64,000 bases of DNA from an uncultured Dorea sp. (GCA_947652615.1 CANTDX010000001.1:1-64000); one strand, 5' to 3'. Counted from the first letter of the stretch, positions 9,600 to 19,388 are shown. A program made the numbers and translations. The notes: a model not told the origin generated them from the letters alone.

Positions 9600-9699
9600 A
9601 ATGGTCCATGACCTGTTTGCAGATCGCCATCCCTTTATAATACAGATAGTCCTTGATCTTCCCCGACTCAAGGAACCGCTTCCAGTAATCTTCTTCCAT
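9529..9699 (-). CDS. YqzL-like small protein
   Basis: 56 codons starting MEEDYWKRFLESGKIKDYLY, with a good GAGGTGACATC site before the ATG at 9699. In Bacillus a 47-residue protein, YqzL, with the same W-K-x-F-x-x-[ST]-G-x-I-x-x-Y-L pattern lies between era and recO, and this gene has the same place. The last 70 bases overlap recO in another frame. Function is unknown; conserved position suggests a role tied to Era or RecO, which is inference. Confidence 0.75.
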   Translation of the reverse strand: MEEDYWKRFLESGKIKDYLYYKGMAICKQVMDHYESGESGESDYGNRHGACSDTGW

Positions 9700-9761
9700 G
9701 ATGTCACCTCATCCCTGACAAATGTCTTTACAAGATTAGGTTGTCCCGGAAGCACATTATT

Positions 9762-10658
9762 TTATTCTTCTTCCCGATATCCAAAATTTTTCATCAGGAA
9801 TTCACTGTCACGCCAATCCTTCTTTACTTTGACCCAAAGCTTGAGATTCACCTGCATTTCCAGCATTTTTTCAATCTCATACCGGGCGGTGCTGCCGATC
9901 TTTTTCAACATATTTCCTTGTTTGCCAATAATTATCCCCTTGTGGGAATCCCGCTCACAGATAATCGTCGCGTCGATATGCATGACTTTATTCCTCGTCT
10001 TCATCCGGTCGATCGCAACCGCGATCCCGTGGGGGATCTCGTCTTCGAGGCAGTGGAGCGCCTTCTCCCGGATCAGCTCTGCCACGATCTGACGCTCCGG
10101 CTGGTCCGTAACGGTCTCTTCATCATAGAACTGCGGCCCATAGGGAAGATACTTCATCACAACCTTAAGCAATTCATCCGTATTATCTCCGTTTCTCGCA
10201 GAGACCGGGACGATCTCTGCGAAATCATAGATATCCTTGTAGGCCGCGATCGCGGGAAATACTTCCTCCCGCTTCACACTGTCGGTCTTGTTGATCACAA
10301 GCACCACCGGCGTCTTCACCTTCTTAAGCTGCTTCGCAATATGCTGCTCGCCCGCTCCTATGAACGTGGTGGGCTCTACGAGCCACAGTACCACATCCAC
10401 CTCGTTCAAGGTCCTCTCCGCCACATTTACCATATATTCTCCAAGCTTATTCTTGGCCTTATGGATCCCCGGGGTGTCAACGAATACGATCTGCCCTTCT
10501 TCAAGGGTCAGAACCGTCTGGATCCGGTTGCGGGTGGTCTGAGGCTTGTTGGACGTGATCGCGATCTTCTGGCCGATCAGATAATTCATAAGGGTAGATT
10601 TCCCCACATTGGGGCGTCCGATCAGCGTCACAAAACCTGATTTATACTGATTCTTCAT
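9762..10658 (-). CDS. era: GTPase Era
   Basis: 298-residue Ras-like GTPase with a C-terminal KH domain that binds the 3' end of 16S rRNA and helps mature the 30S subunit. G1 is GRPNVGKST (residues 14-22), G3 DTPGIHK, G4 NKTD; the KH loop appears as GIIIGKQGNMLKKIG near residue 235. It follows the M16 peptidase gene by 17 bases and precedes the yqzL-like gene, on one operon. Length and motifs are typical. Confidence 0.97.
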   Translation of the reverse strand: MKNQYKSGFVTLIGRPNVGKSTLMNYLIGQKIAITSNKPQTTRNRIQTVLTLEEGQIVFVDTPGIHKAKNKLGEYMVNVAERTLNEVDVVLWLVEPTTFIGAGEQHIAKQLKKVKTPVVLVINKTDSVKREEVFPAIAAYKDIYDFAEIVPVSARNGDNTDELLKVVMKYLPYGPQFYDEETVTDQPERQIVAELIREKALHCLEDEIPHGIAVAIDRMKTRNKVMHIDATIICERDSHKGIIIGKQGNMLKKIGSTARYEIEKMLEMQVNLKLWVKVKKDWRDSEFLMKNFGYREEE

Positions 10659-10675
10659 AGCTTCTCCGTTTCCCG

Positions 10676-13597
10676 TTAAAAGTTTGTCACAGTCTTGAAC
10701 ATCTCTTTGTTCTCTTCTATCTTCTCCTCGCTTCCGATCACGCAGAACTGATCCGCCTTAAGCACAGCCTCCGCCACGCGTGAAAGCGCACGGATATCCT
10801 CCTGCCCCGCATCCAAGATCTGGTTCCTCTCCTCCCGGATCATATCGGCGCTCACTTTATTCATATAGAGGTTCATAGAGCGTTCGCCCTTGATCATCGG
10901 AGTCATAGGCTGATCGATATTACTCATGGTTCCGATAATATATTTCGTCATATCGCGCTCGCTGACGGTAAAGTTCTTAAGATAATCCACGACGCCTTCG
11001 TATACCTCCACCGTCCGGCTGAGGTTCGGATCACGGTAAGAGACAAAATATCCCTCTCCGATCCTGTTGAAGCTGCTCATACAGCCGTAAGCCCCGCCTT
11101 TCACGCGGATATTCTGCCACAGATAATCGTAGCTTAAGATCACCTTCAAGATCTGGAGCGCGCCGGTATAGGACGCTCCATGGTCGATGAAGTTCCCGGT
11201 CCTCGCAACATACTGCACCTTGGACGCCGTCTTGAAGCCCTCATTCTTCTTCTCGCAATGGATCACACACGGCGTCTCTTCCGGTACCCCCTGATACAGC
11301 TTCTTCTTCATCTCCTTGATATACGCTTCCATTCCCTCAAGGCCTTCTCTGGAAGCCGTGTAGCTGATCATCATATTGTCCGGACGGAAGAGCTGCTTCG
11401 CAAGGCTCTCAAGCGCCTCTGTAAGATGCCCCTTCTCCTCGTCAAAATGCTCCTCTATGCGTGCAACCGTCTGGTAGAACTCAATGCCGTTCGTCATATC
11501 CTTAAGCTTCGCCGACGGAGACGCGTAAGACATGGCGCGAAGAGCGGCCGTGGTATGTCCGGAGGACTGGAACCGCATCAGAAGCCTTGACTTCACCATT
11601 GCCAGGATCTCACGGAGCCGCTTCGTATCGGAGAGCTTTGACGCCGTCAGGATCTCGCTCATCATGGCAAATACGACCGCAAGCTTCCCGTACAGCGCTT
11701 TCCCCTTGATCTCGAATGTGGCCTTAAACGCTTTCTCCCGGATATTGGTCACATCCGTGTAGAGCTCCAGCGATGTGCCGATCCCGCCGGTATGCATGTT
11801 GATCTCGTTAAACAGCTCCCCGTAGCCGTAATTCTCCGTATCAATGATCCCAAGCACCGACTGCAGGATCCCCACATAGGGAAGCAGTTCCTCCCTGACA
11901 CCAGAGATATCGAACAGCACGTCCACATATCCGATCCCGTTCGTCTCGATCTCGTGGAACACCACCGGCACGCCTGCAAGCGTCATCTCTTCATTCACGA
12001 TCGGTTCGATCTCCCGGGAAATATCTTCTCTTCTGAGCACCGGTATCCGCTCAAGATCCTCTTCCTTCTCAGGCTCAGACTGATATTCCTCTAAGCCGGC
12101 AGTCTTCCTCACCAGCTCTTCCACCTCGTCGGCCGTAAGGCTTGCCTTATACTCCTGAAGCTTCGCGTCAAGCAGGGCATCCATCCGCGCCGTGCGGCCC
12201 TTCTCCGGTTTCACAATCACCACCGCACCGTGCGTATTGTCAAGAAGATATTTCCGGATCAATCCTTCAAAATACCCGGTTCCCACTTGTTTCTTCAAGA
12301 ACTCAAACGTCTCCAGCGCTTCCACATGGATAAACGGCTTCTCCTCATCATAGAGCCAGCTGTCCATCATCTGCAGCCCATACATCAATCCCTTTGGGTA
12401 ATTCCCAAAATCCGCCTCCCTGTAACGGAATTCATGATAATTAAGCCCCGCTTCCAGCGCCTTCTGATCGATACCATTCTCCGCGATATCGGACAATACC
12501 TTCTCGACCAGGGCGATAAATTCTCCCTTCTGCTCCTCGTTGGCATTCTTCGCGATCACAGAGAAGATCGGCTGATAGATCCCGTTATCATAGGATCCCA
12601 TGATATCCTTCCCAATCCCGGCATCCGTAAGCGCCGTCTTAAGCGGAGCCCCGGGCGCGGACAGAAGCGCATAATCCAAGATCTGGAATGCAAGATATAA
12701 CTCCTTATCCAGACTGGTCCCGATCACCTTATTATAAGAGAGATAGGTGTTATCCTCCTCTGACTCCTCGCTTGCGATCGAATAGGAAAATGTCTTCTCA
12801 AGCATTTCCCCAAAAGGCTCCTGATAACGGATCTCGGAATCCACCGTCCTTGCATCGAAATCGCTTAAGTATTCCCGGTCAAGCCAGTCAAGCTTCTCCT
12901 CCATATCCATATCCCCGTAGAGGTAAATATAGCTGTTGGACGGATGGTAGTATTTCCTGTGGAAATCCAGGAATTCTTCATAGGATAGCTTGGGGATCAC
13001 CTCCGGGTCGCCGCCGGATTCATTGGCATAGGAGGTATCCGGGAACAGGGTATTGAGGATCACCCGGTCAAGCACCCCCTCCGGCGAAGAGAACGCTCCC
13101 TTCATCTCGTTGTAAACGACGCCGTTGTACGCAAGCTTATCCTCCGCGGAATCAAGCTTATAGCTCCATCCCTCCTGGCGGAAGATCTCTTCATGGGCAT
13201 AGATGTTCGGGTAGAGCACGGCGTCCATATACACGTGCATCAAATTCTGGAAGTCCTTGTCATTGCAGCTTGCCACCGGATACACCGTCTTGTCCGGATA
13301 GGTCATTGCATTCAGGAATGTGTTGAGCGATCCCTTCACCAGTTCTACGAAGGGATCCTTCGCCGGGAAATTCTTAGAACCGCACAGCACGGAATGCTCC
13401 ATGATATGCGGAACTCCCGTGCTGTCACTGGGCGGTGTGCGGAATCCAATGCTGAATACCTTGTTGTTGTCGTCTTTCTCTATCAAAAGAACCCTGGCCC
13501 TGCTCTTCCTGTGCCGGAGCAGATATCCCTTCGCCTGGATTCCGGTCAGTTCCTCTTCCTTCAATACCTCATACGTCTTCAAGTCTCTGATACTCAT
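10676..13597 (-). CDS. M16C zinc metallopeptidase (PreP/Cym1-like)
   Basis: 973 residues, the length of the single-chain presequence-protease group, with two halves that close around peptide substrates. The inverted zincin motif HxxEH is HIMEH at residues 64-68; the downstream Glu ligand lies in the ANESGGDPEVIPKLSYEEF region. The C-terminal half has the R/Y pair region VKGGAYGCMSSFNR. Such cytosolic enzymes degrade short unstructured peptides. First gene of the run with era, yqzL and recO; start ATG 13597. Confidence 0.93.
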   Translation of the reverse strand: MSIRDLKTYEVLKEEELTGIQAKGYLLRHRKSRARVLLIEKDDNNKVFSIGFRTPPSDSTGVPHIMEHSVLCGSKNFPAKDPFVELVKGSLNTFLNAMTYPDKTVYPVASCNDKDFQNLMHVYMDAVLYPNIYAHEEIFRQEGWSYKLDSAEDKLAYNGVVYNEMKGAFSSPEGVLDRVILNTLFPDTSYANESGGDPEVIPKLSYEEFLDFHRKYYHPSNSYIYLYGDMDMEEKLDWLDREYLSDFDARTVDSEIRYQEPFGEMLEKTFSYSIASEESEEDNTYLSYNKVIGTSLDKELYLAFQILDYALLSAPGAPLKTALTDAGIGKDIMGSYDNGIYQPIFSVIAKNANEEQKGEFIALVEKVLSDIAENGIDQKALEAGLNYHEFRYREADFGNYPKGLMYGLQMMDSWLYDEEKPFIHVEALETFEFLKKQVGTGYFEGLIRKYLLDNTHGAVVIVKPEKGRTARMDALLDAKLQEYKASLTADEVEELVRKTAGLEEYQSEPEKEEDLERIPVLRREDISREIEPIVNEEMTLAGVPVVFHEIETNGIGYVDVLFDISGVREELLPYVGILQSVLGIIDTENYGYGELFNEINMHTGGIGTSLELYTDVTNIREKAFKATFEIKGKALYGKLAVVFAMMSEILTASKLSDTKRLREILAMVKSRLLMRFQSSGHTTAALRAMSYASPSAKLKDMTNGIEFYQTVARIEEHFDEEKGHLTEALESLAKQLFRPDNMMISYTASREGLEGMEAYIKEMKKKLYQGVPEETPCVIHCEKKNEGFKTASKVQYVARTGNFIDHGASYTGALQILKVILSYDYLWQNIRVKGGAYGCMSSFNRIGEGYFVSYRDPNLSRTVEVYEGVVDYLKNFTVSERDMTKYIIGTMSNIDQPMTPMIKGERSMNLYMNKVSADMIREERNQILDAGQEDIRALSRVAEAVLKADQFCVIGSEEKIEENKEMFKTVTNF

Positions 13598-13707
13598 CTG
13601 CTATTCTCATTCTCCTTTCGATTTACGATTGCGATACGCTCTATTACACATTCTATCCAATTTTTCGTAAGTCTACAAGAGGAATGTGAGAAAAATGTGG
13701 GGATAAT

Positions 13708-14949
13708 CTATTCTACAATCACTTCTGCGGTGACGGCAGCTTTCTCGGCAGCCTTCTGCATATCCACCACTCCCGTGTCCAGGCGGCTTTTTTCTATTTC
13801 CAGGTCAGCGTCCATATCATCAAAAACAAAGATGTGCAGCTTGGAAAGTTCTTTTCCGTCTACGGCGGCTACGGATTTGCCGGTTTCTGCCGGGTTGGAG
13901 AAGAGCAGCTCGCCGTCCTGGCTGCAGATGACAGTATTCCAGAACTGGTAGGTCTTTCCGGCTTGTTCCGCGTATTCTTCGTAGGATAGACCGAGATCTC
14001 CTTCTCCTCCTGTCTTCTCTTCTGTCAGTGCGTCATATTCTTCTCTGGTGACCTCTCTCTCGGTAAATGGTACGTCTACATAGGAGACTACCTGGTATGG
14101 GGATACGAATACCTTCTCTATGGTGTATCCGTTGCCGCTTACATTCACCGCATATTCCTTTGCCGATTCCGTATCTACGGAAAATGGAATGTCAAAATCC
14201 CACCTGCCGTCTATCCGGTATGACTCGGAGATGTCCTCTGCGTCTGCCATCGTCACGTCGTCCCAGCCGATACTGGATAACCGGAGGCTTAGTTCTCCTT
14301 CTGCCTGCTCGTAATCTTCCAGATTCAGCTTCAGCATGCCCACGAATGTATGGTCGTCGATGACCTTGCCCTCCAGGTTGTCATTCATCAGGCTGTGAGC
14401 TTCCCCCTCCCCGGACAGGTTCCATTCTCCCCTGAGATACATCATCCCGGCCGTGGCACGGCTGTCGTCGATGTAGTGTTCCGGCATGTTCTCAAGACCG
14501 CCCTGTTCCACCTCGACCTGCGCGGTCAGGAACACCGACAATCCGTCGCAGTATACTTCGGATGCCGTGACCTCGATCCCCGCATCGGACTTCACGATTC
14601 CGGGAGCGGCAACCGGATTCCCTTCCTGCTCTTCTCCTGTCGCCTCCGCAAGGATCCCCGCTTTCTCGCTGTAATTTCCTGAGAATGGAATGCTGTCCTC
14701 CACCTCCTCGAATATCTTCCCGATAAACGGAAGCTTCGCAGCCAGCGCAGGGTTGGAGATACACAGAGTGGTTCCCGCTGTAAGCGCCACCGCCGCTGCC
14801 GCCGCGTACTTCCGCACGCGCCCGCTGGCTTTGGGAACATCTTCACAATCCGGCAGATCGCCGAGTACATAGTCTAACTTCTTCCATACCTGATCCGGTA
14901 CTTCCTGATCTCCTCTTATCTTATCCATCATATTCTCCAACTGACTCAT
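13708..14949 (-). CDS. DUF4179 anti-sigma-factor-like membrane protein
   Basis: 413 residues. A short cytoplasmic head of about 45 residues is followed by one hydrophobic helix (about 48-66, KYAAAAAVALTAGTTLC) and a large extracytoplasmic DUF4179-type domain starting NPALAAKLPFIGKIFEEVED. The ATG overlaps the stop of the ECF sigma gene by four bases (ATGA), the usual arrangement for a sigma factor and its membrane-bound inhibitor. The cytoplasmic head would hold the sigma factor and the outer domain would sense an envelope signal. The signal is unknown. Confidence 0.87.
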   Translation of the reverse strand: MSQLENMMDKIRGDQEVPDQVWKKLDYVLGDLPDCEDVPKASGRVRKYAAAAAVALTAGTTLCISNPALAAKLPFIGKIFEEVEDSIPFSGNYSEKAGILAEATGEEQEGNPVAAPGIVKSDAGIEVTASEVYCDGLSVFLTAQVEVEQGGLENMPEHYIDDSRATAGMMYLRGEWNLSGEGEAHSLMNDNLEGKVIDDHTFVGMLKLNLEDYEQAEGELSLRLSSIGWDDVTMADAEDISESYRIDGRWDFDIPFSVDTESAKEYAVNVSGNGYTIEKVFVSPYQVVSYVDVPFTEREVTREEYDALTEEKTGGEGDLGLSYEEYAEQAGKTYQFWNTVICSQDGELLFSNPAETGKSVAAVDGKELSKLHIFVFDDMDADLEIEKSRLDTGVVDMQKAAEKAAVTAEVIVE

Positions 14950-15506
14950 AACAGCATCTCCTTTCGTTTCAGGTTCTTCTCGTTCAATTGATAAATGACC
15001 GCCTGCGGCCTCTCACGTGTATACTGCATCTCCATCCGGTCCCTTGCCGTTGCGAGACGTCCGCTTATGGTCTTCTCATTTACCTCAAGGATCTCGGCGA
15101 TCTCCCGGATCTTGAATCCCTCTACATAATACAAGATCGTTACAACGCGGTATTTTTCCTCCAGACATTGCAGGAATTCCTTCCACTCAACCGCCGCATA
15201 GCTCTCTTCCGCCGCGCCTTCCTCCGGCAGCACTACCTCGGAGACCATACGGCTTCTCTGTCTGTAGATCTGGTTGCAGTGATTGATCAGAATCCGCGTC
15301 ATCCACGTCTTGAAATACTTGTCTTTCTTCAATGTGCCAAGCTTCTCCCAGCATGTCAGAGCCGTTTCCTGAATCGCGTCCGCCGCGTCTTCGTCATTTT
15401 TCAGGATTGCCTTCGCTACCTTGTACATACTGGGAGTATGCATTCTTATCAATTGCCCGAAGGCTTCTTTGTCGCGCTTTCTTGCCTGTCGAATCAATAT
15501 ATCCAT
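14946..15506 (-). CDS. ECF-type RNA polymerase sigma factor
   Basis: 186 residues with sigma region 2 (DAADAIQETALTCWEKL, then FKTWMTRILINHC) and region 4 with a helix-turn-helix (FKIREIAEILEVNEKTISGR). No region 1 or 3, so it belongs to the extracytoplasmic-function group. Overlapped by four bases with the DUF4179 protein gene, its probable anti-sigma factor. Group IV sigma factors often transcribe their own operon; no matching promoter was identified. Confidence 0.94.
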   Translation of the reverse strand: MDILIRQARKRDKEAFGQLIRMHTPSMYKVAKAILKNDEDAADAIQETALTCWEKLGTLKKDKYFKTWMTRILINHCNQIYRQRSRMVSEVVLPEEGAAEESYAAVEWKEFLQCLEEKYRVVTILYYVEGFKIREIAEILEVNEKTISGRLATARDRMEMQYTRERPQAVIYQLNEKNLKRKEMLL

Positions 15507-15603
15507 AGTGCATCCTTTCCAAGAGTTTTGGGCCCTCTCTTTTTTATTCTACACCTATTAGATGGATAAACCGGTCATTTTCCCCGAAAGAATTACAAAA
15601 TAT

Positions 15604-15646
15604 CAAAAAAGCCCTGCGAAGAAGCTGTTCGCCTCTTTGCAGGACT
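15604..15646 (-). terminator. Terminator of the NhaC-type transporter gene
   Basis: On the minus strand GTCCTGC pairs with GCAGGGC (plus 15611-15617 with 15639-15645) with an inner AAGAGGC/GCTTCTT stem, followed by TTTTTTGAT. It begins nine bases after the transporter stop codon. A classic intrinsic terminator. Confidence 0.88.
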
Positions 15647-15654
15647 CTTATCAT

Positions 15655-17262
15655 TTATTTTTCTTCTGTAATCTTCTGGATCATAACCAGCGTTCCGACC
15701 ATCAGTACAATTCCGATTGGAAGACAGATGACCGCATTCTTCACAAATCCGGCGATCAGGTAAGTCACAAACGACACGCCCGCAACCGTGACCGCATATG
15801 GAAGCTGTGTCGTTACATGGTTCACATGGTTGCACTGAGCGCCTGCGGACGCCATGATCGTAGTGTCAGAGATCGGTGAACAGTGATCGCCGCAGACCGC
15901 ACCTGCCATACATGCAGAGATGGACATAATCATCATCGTCTCATTGGTTCCTGCGAATACAGCTACCACGATCGGGATCAGGATTCCGAAGGTTCCCCAT
16001 GATGTACCTGTCGCAAACGCAAGGAAACATCCAACCAGGAAGATGATCGCAGGAAGCAGATTCACAAGCCCGCCTGCCGCAGAATCCATCACACCTGCAA
16101 CATACTCTGCCGCGCCAAGGCTGTCTGTCATCGCCTTCAACGTCCATGCAAATGTCAATATCAGGATCGCCGGCACCATCGCCTTGAAGCCGTCCGGAAC
16201 ACACGCCATGGATTCGCTGAACTTCAATACCTTTCTCACCGCATAGAATACGATCGTAATAACCAGCGCAAAGAAGCTTCCAAGCATCAGTCCGACCGAC
16301 GCGTCACTGTTGGAGAATGCTTCCACGAATCCGGCGCCGCCAAAGAATCCGCCCGTATAGATCATACCGATCACACAGCAGATAATCAGCACTACGATCG
16401 GGAATACCAGGTCAAGCACTGTACCCTTGCTCTCGTCCACGTCCTCCTCCGCATTGGCATACGGTCTGTCCGGAGTGGTATAGAGGTCGCCGTCTAACGC
16501 ATTCTTCTCATGCAGCTTCATCGGGCCATAATCAATTTTAAGGATCACGATGGTTACCATCATCACGATCGTCAGGATTGCATAATAGTTAAACGGAATC
16601 GCACGGATAAAGATAGAGAAGCCATCCTCTCCCTCTACAAAGCCTGTAACTGCTGCCGCCCAAGAAGAGATCGGCGCGATGATACATACCGGCGCCGCCG
16701 TCGCATCGATCAGATAAGACAGCTTCGCACGGGAAATGTTATGCTTGTCCGTCACCGGGCGCATCACGCTTCCCACCGTCAGGCAGTTGAAATAATCGTC
16801 GATAAAGATCAGCACTCCCAGAAGGATCGTCGCAAGCTGCGCGCCTGCACGGCTCTTGATATGTACGCTTGCCCAGCGTCCGAACGCCGCAGAGCCGCCC
16901 GCCTTGTTCATCAGGCAGACCAGGATACCAAGCACTACCAGGAACACCAGGATACCTACATTATAACCGTCTGACAGCACACCCACGATACCGTCCTGGA
17001 ATACATGTGTGATTGTCAGCTCAAATGTAAATCCTGAATAGAACAATCCTCCAATCAGGATCCCGACAAATAGTGAACTATATACTTCCTTCGTGATCAG
17101 CGCCAGGGCGATCGCAACGACCGGCGGCACCAGCGCCCAGAATGACGCATACATCTTCGGCACATACTCTGCTTCCTCTGCCGCAAACACCGTCATGGAA
17201 CTGCACGCCAGAAGGCACAGAAGTGCAAATACACTTAAGAATACTTTCTTCTTTCCTCGCAT
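15655..17262 (-). CDS. NhaC-family transporter under lysine riboswitch control (LysW type)
   Basis: 535 residues from ATG 17262 (MRGKKKVF), behind GAGGAAATC; a frame extending to 17316 would run into the riboswitch terminator. A cleavable-looking N-terminal hydrophobic segment (about 6-27) precedes ten or more membrane helices. NhaC-type antiporter landmarks include LGVLIFIDDYFNCLTVGSVM and GDHCSPISDTTIMAS. The family is annotated as Na+/H+ antiporter, but comparative genomics of lysine riboswitches assigned this NhaC subgroup as a lysine transporter (LysW). With a lysine aptamer directly upstream, lysine transport is the best inference; direction cannot be read from sequence. Confidence 0.9.
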   Translation of the reverse strand: MRGKKKVFLSVFALLCLLACSSMTVFAAEEAEYVPKMYASFWALVPPVVAIALALITKEVYSSLFVGILIGGLFYSGFTFELTITHVFQDGIVGVLSDGYNVGILVFLVVLGILVCLMNKAGGSAAFGRWASVHIKSRAGAQLATILLGVLIFIDDYFNCLTVGSVMRPVTDKHNISRAKLSYLIDATAAPVCIIAPISSWAAAVTGFVEGEDGFSIFIRAIPFNYYAILTIVMMVTIVILKIDYGPMKLHEKNALDGDLYTTPDRPYANAEEDVDESKGTVLDLVFPIVVLIICCVIGMIYTGGFFGGAGFVEAFSNSDASVGLMLGSFFALVITIVFYAVRKVLKFSESMACVPDGFKAMVPAILILTFAWTLKAMTDSLGAAEYVAGVMDSAAGGLVNLLPAIIFLVGCFLAFATGTSWGTFGILIPIVVAVFAGTNETMMIMSISACMAGAVCGDHCSPISDTTIMASAGAQCNHVNHVTTQLPYAVTVAGVSFVTYLIAGFVKNAVICLPIGIVLMVGTLVMIQKITEEK

Positions 17263-17300
17263 TGTAAAGATTTCCTCTCTTTCCCTTCTTAGTAAATATA

Positions 17301-17342
17301 AAAATACCATGAACAACGCTTACCGGGCGCGTTCATGGCATA
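17301..17342 (-). terminator. Riboswitch expression-platform terminator
   Basis: On the minus strand ATGCCATGAACGC pairs with GCGTTGTTCATGGTAT around a nine-base loop and runs into TTTTTATATTT, ending some 40 bases before the transporter start. It lies downstream of the lysine aptamer, so lysine binding would favour termination. Confidence 0.88.
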
Positions 17343-17463
17343 ACATCCGCATGGCTCTCCAATGTCCCGGGACAGTCCGCCAATCGAATCTCTTCCATCA
17401 ATCTACAAACTCCCAGACAACACATGTAGCCGTATCTTTCTTCTGCTCTGCACAATCTTATAC

Positions 17464-17660
17464 CTATGATAGCGCTCCACTGATGTGACAGTCCGCAGCA
17501 TCTTCTGCCTGCGTCCCAGGAGTGTGATCCGGGATATCCAAAGAACGGTGACCCTTTTGTTCCTTGTCTTACACTCCTTCGGCGGTCTCCCCTTTCTGCC
17601 AGAACAGTCTCCCGAACCATCGTCCTGACCTACTCATGAAACCCGCGCCTCTATCAAGTC
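17464..17660 (-). promoter_or_regulatory. Lysine riboswitch (L-box) aptamer
   Basis: Read on the minus strand, the conserved L-box blocks occur in order: GATAGAGGCGCG, TTCATGAGTAGG, GGCAGAAAGGGGA, CCGCCGAAGGAGTG, CACTCCTGGGACGCAGG, GACTGTCA, and GTGGAGCGCTATCA. P1 forms between GATAG (near 17652) and CTATC (near 17467). These match the lysine riboswitch consensus almost fully, including loops used for kissing contacts. With the terminator at 17301-17342 it forms an off-switch for the NhaC-type transporter. Confidence 0.96.
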
Positions 17661-17679
17661 CGTTTATTCACATAGTGCA

Positions 17680-17708
17680 TTTATATCACTTTTCGGAAGG
17701 CTTGTCAA
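17680..17708 (-). promoter_or_regulatory. Promoter of the lysine riboswitch-transporter unit
   Basis: Minus-strand -35 TTGACA (17703-17708), 17-base spacer, -10 TATAAA (17680-17685). Transcription would start near 17673, just before the aptamer P1 stem. It lies immediately after the stop codon of the upstream AAA gene. Confidence 0.8.
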
Positions 17709-19388
17709 TCATTTTCCTATATTTCTACATTTTACCATCGCCTGCTTCTGAAAAAAAGCAACACCATAATAGTAGATCTGCTCGTAACCGTACAACCCCT
17801 GCGCATATTTTCTTCGGCTGATCTGATTAAGCGCTTCCTCACAGTCCGCTTCCATATCTGATTCATGGCAAGATCTCTTCGCTTCTATAATAATCGCCCT
17901 GCGGTTATCGTCATCCTTCAGCAGAATATCCGGTCTGCCAAGCCCTTTCTCCTTATTGGATTCCACTTCATACCCCAACCCCACGAATGCACCGGCAAGA
18001 AAAGCGTGATAATAATCTTCATGATAATCATGATAGCTTATGGTCTTCCACAAGAGGTCCGATATCCTCCTGGATGCCTCTTTCTCATCACGATTCCAGA
18101 GTGCCTCCATCATGGATCTCTGCGTATTGTTATCTACCGTATTCTTAAAATATGTCACCACCGTATCTTCGAATATAGACGCAATCTCCCGGTTCGGTAT
18201 CTTAAGACTTACCGTCTCTCCTTCTTCCCTGGCATCCGCTTTCGTGAGATATCCTGTCATCAGGAGCACGCTCCACAGATTATCTTCGGAAGAATGAAGG
18301 GTATCATAAGTCAGCTGATCTGTAATCGTCTGAACGACCGTGCCGCCATTCATAAGAGTCTCAAATTTATTTTTTACCCTGAAATCCGTTCTCTTCACAA
18401 AGGTCAGAAGGATCCCGTTATGGCTGGTGAATTTCCAATAATTCTTAGGTTTCGCATCCTTTCTTTTTCTTAATGCCGACACATAGTTCATCACATCCCA
18501 CGGGCAATAGACACGACTATCTCCAAACACGTACCCGTCATACCATTCCTTTATTACATCTGCCTTATCCGCTCTGTCGGCAGCCGATAGAAGCTTTGCC
18601 ACTTCACACTCCGAGAAGCCAAAATATCCCGAAAAATCCTCATCCAGTACAGAGTAAGAGACAAAATTATTGGTACCGGTAAAAATGCTTTCTTTTGCTA
18701 TATGAAGACACCCTGTGACAACCGCAAACTTGAGATATTCGTTATCCTTGATCGCCGTTCCCATGATACCTCTGACCACGTCTAACATAGCTGCATAGAA
18801 ATGATTCTGTACCGTATCCTTCTCGCTTGCCTTCGCAAGAGGTACATCATATTCATCAATCAGAAGGATTACCTGCCTGCCATACACGGCCTGCATCATA
18901 CGCATGATTGTTTTCAGAGAATTCTTCACATCAGCTCGGGTTCCGTTCTGCGCCTTTAATCTTAGAAAGATATCCCGGTCATCATGATCGATAGAGCCAT
19001 GCTCCGACAGATCAGAATACTCTTTGCATACATCCGCCAATCTGGCTTTGAGCATATCATATGCATCATTAAAATCTTCCGCCTCAATGTCCTTGAAGGA
19101 AACAAAGAGTACCGGATACTGATTCATCCATTCGTTACAGAATTCTCCATGTCCGGTAATCTTAAGACCCTCGAAGATCTCTGTGCTGTCCTTTCTTATA
19201 CTGAAGAAGTTCTCCAGCATGCTCATCATCAGTGTCTTGCCAAACCTGCGGGGTCTGGTAAACAGAGTTACTTTATTGTCTGTATCATGCACAAGCTCAT
19301 ATATGAGCCTGGTTTTGTCTACATAGTAGTTGCCTGAATGACGCAAGTCAGCGAAGTCCGACTTGCCGACTCCTATCTTAACATCCAT
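17709..19388 (-). CDS. AAA-ATPase-like protein with C-terminal PD-(D/E)XK nuclease-like domain
   Basis: 559 residues from ATG 19388 (MDVKIGVGKSDF), chosen because AAGGAGG lies eight bases upstream; the longer frame from 19451 would overlap the toxin gene. The N-terminal domain matches the AAA-ATPase_like family (PF09820 type): YVDKTRLI, then the P-loop variant TRPRRFGKTLMMSMLENFF. A Walker B-like VILLIDEYDVPL follows. The C-terminus has the nuclease-fold signature GRPDILL with IIIEAKRS. The family is abundant in gut bacteria, often in many divergent copies, and its role is unproven. It lies 35 bases after the Panacea module and could be cotranscribed. Confidence 0.88.
   Translation of the reverse strand: MDVKIGVGKSDFADLRHSGNYYVDKTRLIYELVHDTDNKVTLFTRPRRFGKTLMMSMLENFFSIRKDSTEIFEGLKITGHGEFCNEWMNQYPVLFVSFKDIEAEDFNDAYDMLKARLADVCKEYSDLSEHGSIDHDDRDIFLRLKAQNGTRADVKNSLKTIMRMMQAVYGRQVILLIDEYDVPLAKASEKDTVQNHFYAAMLDVVRGIMGTAIKDNEYLKFAVVTGCLHIAKESIFTGTNNFVSYSVLDEDFSGYFGFSECEVAKLLSAADRADKADVIKEWYDGYVFGDSRVYCPWDVMNYVSALRKRKDAKPKNYWKFTSHNGILLTFVKRTDFRVKNKFETLMNGGTVVQTITDQLTYDTLHSSEDNLWSVLLMTGYLTKADAREEGETVSLKIPNREIASIFEDTVVTYFKNTVDNNTQRSMMEALWNRDEKEASRRISDLLWKTISYHDYHEDYYHAFLAGAFVGLGYEVESNKEKGLGRPDILLKDDDNRRAIIIEAKRSCHESDMEADCEEALNQISRRKYAQGLYGYEQIYYYGVAFFQKQAMVKCRNIGK

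Noticed and set aside
17333..17620. Minus-strand 95-codon open frame upstream of the NhaC-type gene
   Set aside because: It covers the lysine aptamer; its sequence is explained by conserved RNA structure.
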